Positions 33,747 through 45,581 of a DNA stretch of 64,000 nucleotides are shown here, piece by piece; the first letter of the stretch is position 1; every line of letters starts with the position of its first letter. The position numbers and the translations under genes were made by a program. Below the pieces are notes generated by a model. That model made no database searches and was not told the DNA's origin. It was given only the letters and a program-made list of their open reading frames with translations. The DNA is from Turnera subulata. Its lineage: Eukaryota > Streptophyta > Magnoliopsida > Malpighiales > Passifloraceae. The stretch spans positions 4,085 to 68,084 of the forward strand of contig JAKUCV010002129.1 in assembly GCA_028386065.3 (NCBI GenBank). Reading direction: 5' to 3'.

Positions 33747-34963
33747 TGTTAGTGTAATATGCCCAAAAGCCAATCATTGGATGATTGTACATAGTCATGT
33801 AAATACTTTAAGGTTATTCCAATAAATATGATTATGAGATAAACGCTTGCACATATTTATAACCTTAGAATATTTTATATTCTTAAATGTCCCTAGTCGA
33901 TTATTGTTATGGATAGGTTGTAATAATAAATTAAGACTAGCGTATGTTGAGAATTATATGAGATATGAATTCTACATACGGGTACAAGTTAGAGAACTTG
34001 TGGACTGAACTGACCCAACATAAAAACACTACATGGAACGTTATATGATTGTCATTAGTGAGTAGACCTTAGTGTAATCATTGGGTATATGATATAATGT
34101 GTAGTGGGTTTTGTATGATCAAGATGGAATTTGTCCAACCCATATAACGGGTATATTATCAGTTGGGCCTCTTGATAGAGTTGAACTGTAAATGCATGGC
34201 CATGCTCGGATTATGTGATATGGTGATATCATTAGTATCCGTTTTACACAGTTAACTCGGGGATCAAGAAACTTAGATCAAACTTATACGAGATTAACAT
34301 ATTCCATGTCTCGTGTTTGATCTTGATAATGGGACGAAAGGACGAAGACATGTTTCCGAGGCATAATGAGTCAGTATTGATCTTGTCGTTTGGGTAGCAA
34401 TTATGTGTTGCCAGACACCGCTCATTGTTTATAATTGTAAATGAGTTTACAATTATTGCCAAACGTTACAAGTGCCTACAGGGTCACACACTTAGAACTG
34501 TTGATTCGAGCAGGTGGTTGAACCATGGTTGGACTGTGGTTCGACCAAGTGGGTGGACCATGGTTGAACCTTGGTTGGACTATGGTTGGACCGGGTCGTT
34601 TTGGGCTGATTTGGTTCACTAATTATCAGAATTATTGAACCAGAATTAGTGCCATATGATGTGTATTCCTATATATGATGATATCAAAAATTCTGCAGCT
34701 AGCACCGCGGTTCGGGAGTGATCGGGTTAGTGATCGTGAGACGGTTGCTAGCAGTCATCAACGGTTCGTGTGGATACCGTAGAGGAGCCGGATTTCCTGT
34801 CGGGTTCTTGCTGATTCTACACTACAGTTGGGTGAAAGACCTCAACCAAGCAAGGTACGAAAAATTGTTATTCGGTTTGGTTAGCTTCACTTGAATCCTC
34901 CATGAGTACCGGGTCTTTCTGCTGCATGTTTGATTGTCAAGTTTGCATGCTCGGTTACTTGCA
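33747..34963 (+). mobile_element. Copia 3' LTR (with internal deletions)
   Basis: Begins TGTTAGTGTAATATGCCC right after the polypurine tract and ends GGTTACTTGCA at 34963. Compared with the 5' LTR and the 1-682 copy it lacks a block after 'gtcattagtg' (about 34060) and the TATA-containing block near 34685. Gypsy LTR sequence resumes at 34964. Confidence 0.9.
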
Positions 34964-36159
34964 CTACGTACCCGAGCGATCGGGGTCAAAGCCATGTAGT
35001 TCTAAACATGGCACTAATCGGCCACTTACATCATCAAAAACACCAGCAATCAGTCAGTCAGAATCAATCAAGAGGGTTTAGGATTACCTTATGTAGCCCT
35101 CCTCTAGCTCCTTGCAATGGGTTGAGTTCTATACCCACCTTCTTGCCACTCCTTAGCTCTATGGTTGATCCTCCTTTTGATCCCTTCTTTCTAGACTGCT
35201 ACTTGATGCTCCCCACGAAATTTCTCCAGAGTTTCTGCCATAGAAAAATTTTTCTAGGCTTGGAGATGTAGAGTTTCTCCAAGCAAGAAAAGCTTATGGG
35301 TGTGTATGTGTAAAATGTTGTGTGTCCTTTGAAATGTGTGTGATTTATAGTGCTTTGGGATGCCTAGGGGCGTGGACCTGCTTAATGGTGAAGATTATGC
35401 CCGAAAATTTGGTCCAAAACCGCGTAGGATCGAAAAAGAAACAAAAATCGGAAAAATCGAGGATTTTGGAGGGTAATGACTGCCATTGCCAGCGGTCATC
35501 CACTGCATGACTGCCACTGCCGGCGGTCTTCGCGAGATGGCCGCCGGTCGCCCCGCGTTTCACCCGTTCTTTCCTTTTCGAGCCCCCAATCCCCCTAATT
35601 CAGGCCTGATTCGATCCTACCGCGTAATCAGCCGCTAATCTACCCAGCATCACTCAATTACTTGGTCATCACTCCCTCAAATCATTCTATAATCAAAAGA
35701 TTAACCATTAACACTCAAAATCTTACCAAAAACACATAATCTAATTAAATGATAATTAACTCTGATTTTCTACGAAAATCAGGGCTAAAATTGATCTGCA
35801 AGAAATGTGTTAATGGGCTGGACAAACTCTGGAGAATAATTAATTTGGACCCTTAAATTCATTCCTAACCCAAGATTAAATCATCTCATTATTACTAGGT
35901 AAAAGCAAATAAAAAAAGGCCCAAATATATGTTAATGCAAATAAACCCTATCATATGTTTTATCCTAAGGCCAAATCATCTCATCAATCCTAGGATTTAA
36001 GTGCATAAAGGTTTATGTCATCAAAATACATTAATTCTACTAAATTAAAATTCATATCATGCTTGAACCTTGGACCAAATCATCTCATTGATCCTAAGTC
36101 TACACATGTACAAAGTCTCATTTAGTAAAATTTCCGAAGGTCAAATTTGGGTGTTCGCA
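34964..36159 (-). mobile_element. Gypsy 1 3' LTR, inner piece
   Basis: Parallels 43927-45155 of the intact LTR with scattered differences and indels, ending TTCGCA at 36159. The next bases, read on the minus strand, give a purine-rich GAGGGGCA, a plausible polypurine tract. About 237 bp of the LTR (equivalent to 43690-43926) is missing between the two 3' LTR pieces. Confidence 0.9.
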
Positions 36160-38130
36160 GATGCCCCTCGTTGATGAGTCCTTATGAATTTAAGGACAAA
36201 ACAACGTAAGACAAGAACAACCAAATTTGAATGATTGATGCTCGTGGTGTGTGCCATGGTATGGAGCATTCCATGCTTCGCTCCGGGAATCATCTCATCC
36301 CGAAGGTTTGAGGGACTGGCCCTCGGTTTCTGAGAATCATCTCATCCCAGATTTCTCAAGAATCATCTCATCTTGAGGTTTGAGGGACTGGCCCTCGGTT
36401 CATGGGAATCATCTCATCCCATATTCTCGGGAATCATCTCATCCCGAGGTGATAGAATTGTCTCGTCTATCAGGTCGTTGACTTGATCGTCTTAGTCTGG
36501 GTGCTACCTCATGCCGAGGTTTATGCATTTCATCTCATGTTCGGGTATTACCTCATGCCAAGGTGTGTGAATTTGAAGTTATGTTTAGGTGTTACCTCAT
36601 GCCGAGGTTTGTGAACTTCATCCTATGTCTAGGAGTTACCTCATGCCGAGGTTTGTGAACTTAGGTATTCGGTTTTTGTCTAGTCTTCTTATCTCATCGT
36701 TTGCGAGAACAGGGTCCCCGGCTTCTGACTTGTATGTCTCAAGGTCGGCTCATTCTAAAGGTTTGCAGGGGCTGGATGCCTAGCTTACTGGTTCTCATGT
36801 TTAGACACCTGGGTCTAAATTTCTCATATCTGGGTTCCTCTCCTTATGTCTGGCTCTATTCATGCCTGGATACCTGGGTCCGGTTCTCCTATGGCTAGGT
36901 TCTTATATTTGTGGGTACTATTTGTGTCTGGATGCCTAGGTCCGGGTAGTTCACTTCTCTCCATCTTTCCTTTGGTCAGGTTTACTCCTTTGTGGTCTTT
37001 TCATGGCTGGGCTCTGGTTTCACTCAGGATTGGACGCCTGGGTCCAGGTATCTCACTCCTCTCTTCTTAAGGTTTACAAAGGCCGAGCTTTGTTTTAGCT
37101 GGTTCTCTAGAATCTTCCCTATGGTCAAGGTTTGCAAAGGCCAGGCTTTGGCTAGGTGATCGGGTTCTAGACTCTTTCTTCGATTTTGTTCATATTTGGA
37201 TGCCTCAGCCCTGGTATCTCATTTCTCTCCCAAAGGTCGGGCTTTGGCTTTTTTAAAGGACATCTTTATCTCTCGTGTTTGCAAAGGCCAGGCTTTGACT
37301 TTAAAGGTACAATCATGACTGGGCTTGCTAGATTGGCTACTCTCATGTCTAGATACCTGGGTCTGGATTTCTCATGGTTGGGCTCTTTTTTTTCTGGTTC
37401 CACTCATGTTCAGACGCCTGGGTCCGGATACCTCTCTTCTCTCTCCTAGGGTTCGCAAAGGCCGGGCTTTGCTCTGGTTGATTTTCTCTATTCAAGGTTG
37501 CAAAGATCGGGCTTTGGCTTTTGTCTGGGTTCACCGCTCGTCTCTTAGAGTTGACTGGACTCTTTATTCCCAAAGGCCTGTCTTTGACTTTTGACTGTGT
37601 TCTCTTAATTGGGTTCATTTTTTCGTTTCCCGGGTCCTGGGCTGGATGTGTCTGGGTCCTCTCGGTATTGCCTCACAGGTTCTCTCATGGTTAGGTTGAC
37701 TAGGTCCTCTCATCTCTCAATGAAAAATGAAGGGTGCTGCCTCATAGTTGGGTTGTCTGGATCCCATGCCCCTAGATCGCCCAATTAGACATATTGTGCA
37801 CCTTGAGACATACAAGCCGAAAGTGGGGTGTAATGCCCCTAGTATCTCTTTGTGGTTCGGGAGATGAGGCTTAGTGTGCTCCGGTACACGTTAATTAAAA
37901 CAAAACAGGGTACTGTGCCCTTACTTTGCTGGTTGCCCCTGGGCGTTCCAAACTGACATCAAATAAAGAAGGGGCCTATCACGCCCCTAGTAAAGATGGC
38001 GGTGATGTGTCTTTGACCTCCACGTTCAATAAGCGGTGCATGCAACAAAAGTAGTTATCATTGTGTATTCAAGCAAAGTGTTAACAGGTGCCCCTTATCT
38101 AGGTAAAAAGTCTTCCCCCTTGATAAATAG
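36160..38130. repeat. Repeat-rich internal region of gypsy 1
   Basis: Non-coding DNA built from short recurring phrases: 'aatcatctcatcc' (several copies, 36288-36440), 'acctcatgccgaggtt' (36507-36655), and looser runs of 'cctgggtc', 'gcaaaggc.gggctttg' and 'tctcatg' to about 37700. Open frames here are chance. No RT, RNase H or integrase fragment was recognised where these would be expected. Confidence 0.6.
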
Positions 38131-38438
38131 ATGAGACCCTCTCCGTTCTTTCTCTTTTCTTTCTTTCTTTTCACTCTCCTATCCTTCCCCTCTTTCCAAA
38201 ATTTTCTGGATTTTTCTTCAGATTTTCCCGGGCGGGTTGGTGTCATCGGCTGGCGGTCATGTAGATGGATGACCACTGCCTCCGGCGGTCTTGGGAGGAT
38301 GACCGCCGATTTTGGCGGTCTTCACGGCATGACTGCTGGCATCGACAGTCGTGGCCCCCCCGAACCTATCCTTTTCTGTTCTTTCTCTTTTGGACCTGGG
38401 CCTTAGGGTTTCGAAGAATCCCGCCACCCCTAAAACAG

Positions 38439-38446
38439 TATAAATA
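38439..38446 (+). promoter_or_regulatory. TATA box upstream of the antisense ORF in gypsy 1
   Basis: TATAAATA on the plus strand, 104 bp upstream of the ATG at 38550 and opposite to the direction of the element's own transcription. A hairpin-rich GGCGGTC cluster (38249-38340) lies about 100-190 bp upstream of it. Confidence 0.5.
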
Positions 38447-38549
38447 AAAGCCTTGGGAACCCAGAGACCCCAATAATCTATCATAACAAACTCCAAACAC
38501 GTCCAGGACAATCAAGGGTGAGGATTTTCATGCCAAGCTGCTCAAGTGG

Positions 38550-39834
38550 ATGGCGAGTGTTCCTCCTGTGTGTCACATAGATTTTGCTATGGTGGGTTTG
38601 ACTAGTCTATTCAAGCTTCCCGGTGTAGTGATAGAAGAGAATTTGATTCGTGTTGCTGCCAAATTTTGGGACAAGAGTTGCCGTGTGTTTCGCTTTGGCG
38701 AGGATATGATGGAGTTGTGTCCTTCCGTTGATGAGTTCAACACCTTCTTAGGTGCCAAATTCACAAAGGGAGTTGTCATGGTTTCCCCTTGATGATGCTG
38801 TTCTGAAAGAGGTTAGCCAGTTTTTTTCCCTAGCTGAAGGTCAGATTGACTTCTTCATGAACCCAAACAACCATCTGGTGCTATCGAAGATTGTTGACCA
38901 GTACTTCCTTGGCGGCTTAGAACAACATCTGGGAGAAGAAGACTTTGACTGGAAGGAGAAACGCAACCATGCTCTTGCCCTTGTGATGGTACATGAATTT
39001 TTGATAGCGGGATCCTCTGGTACTTGTCCTCTTCGGGTTGGTGCGTTAGTGGCTAGACTTTTTGGTGAAAAGAGCTTAACCCCCGTGATATTAGGCGAGA
39101 CCCTCCATTGCTTGGAAAAGTTGGCTGATGATCACCGTACCCCATTGACTGGTTCCCCTCTTCTACTCCAAGTATATGTACTTGACTTCACATCCCTTGT
39201 TATTCCCCTGCATGTCTTTCCCTTCTCTCACTGCTCCCCTCTTGTAGATGTGGCTGTGCGAACACCTTACGTTGATTGAACACCCCCGGGCCGACCCCAC
39301 AAACTATATCCGTCGGGCTATTCTGTCTTATTCCGTACCATTCGGGGATGGGTCATCTACATGAAGGATCTCAAGGCTTCCCAAATCACATGGTTCTGTC
39401 AGTTGCTCGAAATGCAAGAAGTGGTCATCCGTTCCCTGAGCAAAGACTGGGTGGAACTCCCGGGCATAGAAAAGTCCACATATTATCGTCCAAGTAGGGT
39501 TCTAAGGCAGTTTGGCATAAATCAAACTATTCCATCCGACATTCCTGTTCCCATCACTGGACCTATGAAAGCTGCGACTCTGAGGGCTATCAAGGGAGGT
39601 TGGGCCTTACCTATAAGGGAACCCACTGGCGGTCATTTTGAGGTTCACCCTCCTATGTCATATCTGGGCTGGCTGAAGAAGGATGTGGCTGTTTTGGAGA
39701 AGTCTTTGCATCTTTCAAGGAAGGCATTTCTGGGAGAGCCTGCACCTCCAGGATTTGAGTCTCCTGAACGTCCCATCGGCAAAGGGAAGGATGAAGTGGG
39801 CGAGTCAAGCCGGAAGACGCACAAGAAGAATTGA
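38550..39834 (+). pseudogene. Antisense gene-like ORF within gypsy 1 (plant DUF7745/mobile-domain-like)
   Basis: Lies on the strand opposite to gag/protease. The first segment (38550 to about 38785) reads MASVPPVCHIDFAMVGLTSL and contains FWDKSCRVFRFGEDMMELCP. A one-base frameshift leads into LDDAVLKEVSQFF to about 39170. There an intron-like gap (GT at about 39171, CTTGTAG ending about 39246) separates it from MWLCEHLTLIEHPRADP. Another frameshift leads into MKDLKASQITWFCQLLEMQE, LPGIEKSTYYRPSRVLRQFG and the hydrophilic end at 39834. The CRVFRFG..MMELCP..DEF and CTYYSP-like RVLRQLG motifs resemble plant proteins annotated DUF7745 or plant-mobile-domain-like, often found in or near retrotransposons; this assignment is from memory. 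Function unknown; this copy is broken. Confidence 0.6.
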
Positions 39835-40751
39835 GTCCTATCTTAGCAATTATCTCTTTACATTCATAATACATGCGAATGAATGAGTGAACAAAACTCC
39901 CCTTAACTGTTTCATTAATCTTTTTACTACTACTTAATAAAGATGGAACCGGACCCGGTTTGGGCTTCCTACATATTCATGGCTCGTCACTACTTTTCCT
40001 TTTTTTTTGTTTTTGTTTTTGTTTTTGTTTTTTTTTTTTGTGGAAGCTCATGAAATCAGGTTCGCGTAGTTCTTTTTACATGTGTTTGCATATTCTCAAA
40101 AGGTCCCCTTCTTCTAGTTTCTTTTGTACTTCCCTGTACGACTTCTTGGCCATGCTATTCTAAGTTGTTCACCACGGGATTTTTTTCAACTGGCTTTTAC
40201 ATTAAACGTTTTCTAGGGAATCCTAGTTTGAAGTTACTAGATGATGGAGGAGGCCTCTGACTTTGGGGCCTTTAGGATTTCTTTCGGTATTAGTCTAGGA
40301 TTAGTTTCCACAGATCTTAGGAGTTTTGTCTGACCCATCACATTCACCCATATCATGCATGCATAAAGAAATTGCCAAGATAATCACTTATGAAAGAGTG
40401 CCCCTTTTATTGAAAAGATGAAAACGACAATGACTCGCCTACTTGCTTATTTTAGACTAAATCCTAAATTTTGGTTTAGGCACCCGACGTGGTTCGGTGC
40501 TTGTTTCCTCAGGTAGCCCCTTCTTCTTCGAAGAGCCACTTGCAGCCCAAATCTTCATCTTCGTCTTTCCCTTTTTACTCTGGGTCTTCTACCTCCTCTG
40601 GATAGCAGTCAAAGAACAGCTCGAATCCCAGCTTCCTAATCCTTGTGATGTTGCAAACTCATGACTCGGGAAATCCGCAGAAAGGGAAGTCCTCTCCCTC
40701 CTTTACAAAATAGCCATTTAACGTTTTGAAATAGGGAGTCACAGGAAAGTC
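39835..40751. other. Gypsy 1 spacer between antisense ORF and protease remnant
   Basis: 3' flank of the antisense ORF, with a T-rich run at 39994-40040. Read on the minus strand, about 40500-40750 looks like a frameshifted continuation of the polyprotein (a VKEGEDFPFCGFPES-like stretch near 40660-40710). No RT motif was found. Confidence 0.5.
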
Positions 40752-43059
40752 CTATTCTTGCTTTTTTTTCCGTGCTAATGCCCTTGCATGGTTATTCTCT
40801 CTTTGTTTCTCCAAATCTGTCGAGGTGGGCGTATATCCTAGGCCGAAAGGTAGTGTGGCATTTGAAATTTGAGGGACCTCCATTACCCCTTGTTGTCTCT
40901 TCCCTAACCCCATGATGGGAAAGTATCTCATTTTTCCCATGATCACAATGACCGATACATTGCCAAACGGATTGTAGTAAGGGGGCTTGACAACCAGCTT
41001 TTCTGCCGCGATAGTACTCACAGATTCAAAGACGAAACCAGAGAGGTCACTTCCTTCTATTTCTCGATCACGAATACCAGCTTGATGTTCTTCTCGGCCA
41101 TTTCTCCTTTGACTGTGACTATCCCTCCCTGGTAAGGAAAACATAGCATTCGATGAAGAGTGGAGGCCACTGCCCGAGCCTGGTGTAGCCATGGTCTCCG
41201 AAGAAGTAGGTTAAAGCTAGATGCGATATCAAGCACCTAGAATTCCACCGTAAAAGGGACAGGCCCAATAACCACTTCCAATCTTATCATCCCCAGCACC
41301 TCTCTCCGAGCATTGTCGTAAGCCCTCACCATTGTTCGAGATGGTAGAAAATTTGAGGTCTCGAATCCCAATAGGCTTGCAGTCTTTAGAGGGCACACAT
41401 TAAAAGCAGACCCATTATCTATTAGCACCAGAGGTATTTGATTGTCCTTGACTTGGATGGTGATGTATAATGTTTCAATATGGGTGCCCTTATCCGAACC
41501 CAAATCTTTATCAGAGAAGGAGATCTGGTTGTCAGTTTCCACCGAAGCTATCATGTTAGCTAATGTCTCAGGTGCAGTGTCAATGGGGATATGGGCTTTG
41601 CTCAAAGTCTGGAGCACCTTCTCTCTGTGTGGTCTGGAAGACATCAGCAAACCCCTGATCGAGATATTTGCCTGGGTCTTTTTCATTTGCTTTACAACCA
41701 TATCTTCTTCAGGATCCGTCGTTTACTCAGGTTCATCTAGCCGGAGAGGGGCCCTCCTCAACACTCTTCCAGATCTGGTGATGACGTCAACTTCTTTGTC
41801 TGAATCCACATAGTTACTAAGATCAAGTACCAAGCATCCAAGTTCATATGCGGGCTCCATCTCTATCATGTCAATCTCTTCATGCAAAGGTAGTGGGCTC
41901 AACTTGGTGTTAGGCTGCTTTGGCAGAATTATCTCATTTGTCTCTATCATTTCTTGAATCTCATGGCGGATTCGGGGACAATTATCATTAACGTGCCCAA
42001 CCATTTGATGGAACTCGCAGAACTTGTTAGGATCTCCCTTAAGAGGTAAATCAGGCCTTGGGTCTAAAGGCTGCAATAGACCTTTCTCCATGCATTTCTT
42101 GAGCATCTTCCCTCAAGACATAGGGAGAGGGGTGAAGTCCCTGGGCTTTGACCCAGTCTGCAATGGTGCTTGGACTGCGATGTGGTTCACCTCAACAGAC
42201 CTTTTTCCTTGAGCTACATTAAAACCCCTTTTCGATGCAGGGACCTCCGTAGAAGCCTTGACCTTTTCGGAGTTGATAGCATCTCTAATTGTATCTCGGC
42301 CCCAATAAGTGCTTTGAAGTTAGCATAATAATTTCCAACCATATGCTCATAATAGGCTGGTTGGAGGTTCTTGATCACCATTTGCACTTGGTCTTCTTCA
42401 GTGGGTCTATTCACCATCAATGATGCCTTACCGCGCCATCTCGAAATAAAGGCAGAGAAGGTCTCCTGGGCCTCTTTCTTGGTTGTCTCAAGATCCCTCT
42501 TGGTCACATCTACTACAGTTTTATAACTATACTGGCACACAAACTCCCTACAGATGTCATCCCATTTGCTAACCTTGCCCTCATCCACGGTCATAAACCA
42601 TTTTAAGGCTGCTCCCGACAAAGTTCTTTGGAATAACTGAACCATCAGTTCTGGTCCTATCCCCATAGGCTGAAACATCCTCACATAGATCATCAGATGG
42701 GTTGTTGGGCATCCCGTTCCATTGAACTTCTCAATATCAGGCATTTTGAACTTAGCAGCTAGCCGGGCTTCAGGAAATAATGATAAACGGTCCAAGTTCC
42801 AATCATCTTCCTTTCTTTTCATGGTCTTCAACAGTTCTTCCACCCTCTTAAGTCTCTCCCCATCTCCTTTGGAGTCCTGTGTCACCGAGTCATCATCTTG
42901 AAAGATCACCACCCTGCTTGGTTTTGAGCCCTGTCCCCCATCACTCCCAGGGGACTCCATCATCCCCTTCTGTAAGGTCAGCAGCGCCTCTAGGATTCTT
43001 GGATCCTTCAAAAGCTCCATGGATTCCTCTGCCACCTTGGTATGGTCCTCCTCACTCAT
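40752..43059 (-). pseudogene. Gypsy 1 gag-protease remnant
   Basis: Gag starts at the ATG at 43057-43059 (MSEEDHTKVAEES) and runs 281 codons with the retrotransposon gag core FKMPDIEKFNGTGCPTTHL and WRGKASLM. After a frameshift, 41723-42106 carries the zinc-knuckle variant CEFHQMVGHVNDNC. One stop later, 41237-41701 carries the aspartic protease with LVLIDNGSAFNVCPL (the DNGS variant of DTGS). A further frameshift leads to 40752-41192 with GKMRYFPIMGLGKRQQG. The style matches plant Tat/Ogre-group gypsy polyproteins. RT, RNase H and integrase do not follow. Non-functional. Confidence 0.88.
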
Positions 43060-43557
43060 CTTGTCCTAGTAGTCGGAGTATAAGTGTTAGGGTTCTTGGG
43101 ATCCTAAAGGCTTCTTGGCATATGCTACCTCTCACCGGTTTTGTCTTGGGTATGTGTAAATAAAAGGGCACCTTCTTCACACTTTACTTGAAAATACCAC
43201 AAATGACCACTTAGAATGCACGTTCCACTTATTGATTCATTATGCATGAGATGCTCAGGGTATGCAGCTGGTTGGGAGCCAAAAGACTGCCGCTAGGGAA
43301 TAAGTTGACCTACTCACATGTGATAATGGATATCGTGCGAGGTCTGAGGCCAGTTAATCCCCATCATTGCTAAGCATCGAGAAACGGGTTCATGCAAGCC
43401 ACCATCACTTAAAGAAAGTATGTGGTGGACTTGGCTTCCCTCGCCCTCTTATGGTAAAGGCTTCACATAAATCATCATAAATGCAGGGCACTTATGATGA
43501 CAAGTAGAAAGCCACACAAAACTTAACGATTGCACAAGGTTTCTTAAACCCACTACT

Positions 43558-43575
43558 TCTCCAGCGGAGTCGCCA
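43558..43575 (-). promoter_or_regulatory. Gypsy 1 primer-binding site
   Basis: TGGCGACTCCGCTGGAGA on the minus strand, two bases inside the 5' LTR. TGGCGACTC is the kind of site I recall for Ogre/Tat elements primed by tRNA-Arg; the exact tRNA is unverified. Confidence 0.65.
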
Positions 43576-43577
43576 AT

Positions 43578-45155
43578 TGTGAGAACCCAACCCAAAATCA
43601 CTTGGGCCTTCTCACCAAATCCTTTCACCATCTTTCTCGGGTCAATCCCATGTCATTGGAGTCACCACCTAAGTTTTATTAGGGACAAAACTTAGGAAAA
43701 AAAACCTTGAATGACTCCTTAGGCAACCGGTCATGACGAACCAAAGACATGGGATCAGGGGTTCGTCATGGATGGGAAGGTGTTAGGCACCCATCCGTGT
43801 TGGGTCGAAACCTTGTGCAATTGAAAAGAAAAAGTGTGCCTTGTGCAAGTGTGCAAGAGTGTGGAAAGTAAAGAAAGGGGGGGAAGAAAAGATTTGGCTT
43901 GCTTCCCGTTGTGAGACCGAGACTACCTACGTACCCGAGCGATCGGGGTCAAAGCCACATAGTTCTAAACATGGCACTAATCGGCCACTAACATCAACAA
44001 AAGCACCAGCAATCAATCAGCCAGAATCAATCAAAAGGGTTTAGGATTACCTTATGTAGCCCTCCTCTAGCTCCTTTCAATGGGTTGAGTTCTACACTTC
44101 TTGCCACTCCTTAGCTCTATGGTTGATCCTCCTCTTGATCCCTCCTTGCTATACTGCTACTTGATGCTCCCCACAAAATTTCTCCAGAGTTTCTGCCTTA
44201 GAAAAATATTTATAGGCTTAGAGATGTAGAGTTTCTCCAAGCAAGAAAAGCTTATGGGTGTGTATGTGTAAAATGTTGTATGTCCTTCGAAATGTGTGTG
44301 AGGGGTCCTATTTATAGTCCTCTAGAAGCATAGGGGCGTGGACCTGCTTAATGGTGAAGATTATGCCCGAAAATGTGGTCCAAAACCATGTAGGATCGAA
44401 AAAAAACAAAAATCGAAAAAATCGGGGATTCTGGAGGGTGATGACCGCCATTGCCGGCGGTCATCCACTGCATGACCACCACTGCCAATGGTCTTGTATG
44501 GATGCCCGCCGGCAACCGGCGGTCTTCGAGTGATGGCCGCCGGTCGCCCTGTGTTTCACCCGTTCTTTCCTTTTTGAGCCCCCAATCCCTCTAATTCAGG
44601 CCTGATTCGATCCTACCGCGTAATCAACCCCTAATCTACCCAGAATCACTCAATTACTTGGTCATCACTCCCTCAAATTATTCCATAATCAAAATATTAC
44701 CCATTAACACCCAAAATCATACCAAAAACACATAATCTAATTAAATGATAATTAACTCTGATTTTCCACGAAAATCAGGGCTAAAATTGATCTGCAAGAA
44801 ATGTGTTAATGGGCTGGACAAACTCTGAAGAATAATTAATTTGGACCCTTAAATTCATTGCTAACCCAATAATAAATCACCTCATTATTATTAGGTAAAA
44901 GCAAATAAAAAAAGGCCCAAATATATCTTAATGCAAATAAACCCTATCATTTGTTTTATCCTAAGGCCAAACCATCTAATTAATCCTAGGATTTAAGTGC
45001 ATAAAGGTTTATGTCATCAAAATACATTAATTCTACTAAATTAAAATTCATATCATGCTTGAACCTTGGATCAAATCTTCTCATTGATCCTAAGTCTACA
45101 CATGTACAAAGTCTCACTTAGTAAAATTTCCTTATGTCAAATTTGGGTGTTCACA
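43578..45155 (-). mobile_element. Gypsy 1 5' LTR (complete, 1578 bp)
   Basis: TGTGAGAACC to TTCACA, with ACACT immediately outside at 45156. A TATA box on the minus strand (44309-44316, reads TATAAATA) marks the promoter; its counterpart in the 3' LTR is altered. A GC-rich hairpin cluster of GACCGCC/GGCGGTC repeats lies at 44440-44546, upstream of that TATA. Confidence 0.92.
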
Positions 45156-45581
45156 ACACTCACGTCTCTTATGCACGATTCATGGGCTGCTCCTGCTAAT
45201 TGAAATCCCTATTGGTGGGTGGCTGTATCGCGCCTCCTGATCTTGGCCCTCTCCCAACACTCACATCGTTGACCGTCGAACGCTGCCTAATCAACCACCA
45301 GCATTAAAATTTTGCCACCATGTGTCCAAATTTGAACACTTTATGCCTCGTCCGGTGTGAGTATGCCTGCAGTTATGTAATTAAGACAACAATGGGGCCA
45401 ACCCTCGTTCATTTAACCATGGAAGGCAATAGGTTTCTATATAAGACACAGGGATTTACAGGGTTAGAATTTCTGCACCGGGGCTTAAGTATTTCAGGTA
45501 TTTAGGGGACATCAAACAAATAAAAAGGTTTCCTCGTGTCAATTTCCCTTGTTTAGAGAAGGCAGAAGTTCTCGTATATTG

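Larger units (their letters stand above)
25497..34963 (+). mobile_element. Ty1/copia retrotransposon nested in gypsy 1 LTR
   Basis: Order on the plus strand: 5' LTR (25497-28302, missing its first ~117 bp and carrying a solo LTR), primer-binding site, long leader with palindrome array, degenerate gag-pol in copia order (gag, protease, integrase, RT, RNase H; 29804-33672), polypurine tract ending AAGTGGGAGAT at 33746, and 3' LTR (33747-34963). Integrase preceding RT identifies it as Ty1/copia. LTRs over 1.2 kb suggest a long-LTR lineage such as Angela/TAR or SIRE; this is inference. Multiple stops and frameshifts make it non-autonomous. Confidence 0.93.
25385..45155 (-). mobile_element. Gypsy-type LTR retrotransposon 1 (RT-less), interrupted by copia
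   Basis: Ends are TG..CA (TGTGAGAACC at 25385, TTCACA ending 45155) with a 5-bp target-site duplication ACACT at 25380-25384 and 45156-45160. The element is read on the minus strand: 5' LTR 43578-45155, primer-binding site, gag and protease remains (40752-43059), an antisense ORF (38550-39834), repeat-rich DNA (36160-38130), and a 3' LTR in two pieces (34964-36159 and 25385-25496). I find no reverse transcriptase, RNase H or integrase, so it was probably mobilised by other elements. The gag and protease style resembles plant Tat/Ogre-group gypsy elements. The copia element 25497-34963 sits inside its 3' LTR. Confidence 0.9.
24582..45581 (+). pseudogene. F-box/LRR pseudogene split by nested retrotransposons
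   Basis: Three pieces align in order with the intact gene at 23117. 24582-24621 matches the VRTSLLSK.W F-box helix. 25158-25384 matches from 'tgtggcg' through the VPKIGKF region to the ADHLVFN-like segment. 45161-45581 resumes at the LKSLL..GGC region and runs to about residue 275. The first gap is LINE 1, the second is the 19.8-kb gypsy/copia nest. The N-terminal part of the F-box, about 50 bp after 'tgtggcg' and the 3' end are missing, and there are internal frameshifts and stops. The continuation after 45581 was replaced by LINE 2 and I could not find it beyond 54690. Not functional. Confidence 0.88.

Noticed and set aside
36589..37618. Chain of plus-strand open frames in the gypsy 1 interior
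   Set aside because: Low-complexity readings of short DNA repeats, with no start context or recognisable domain.
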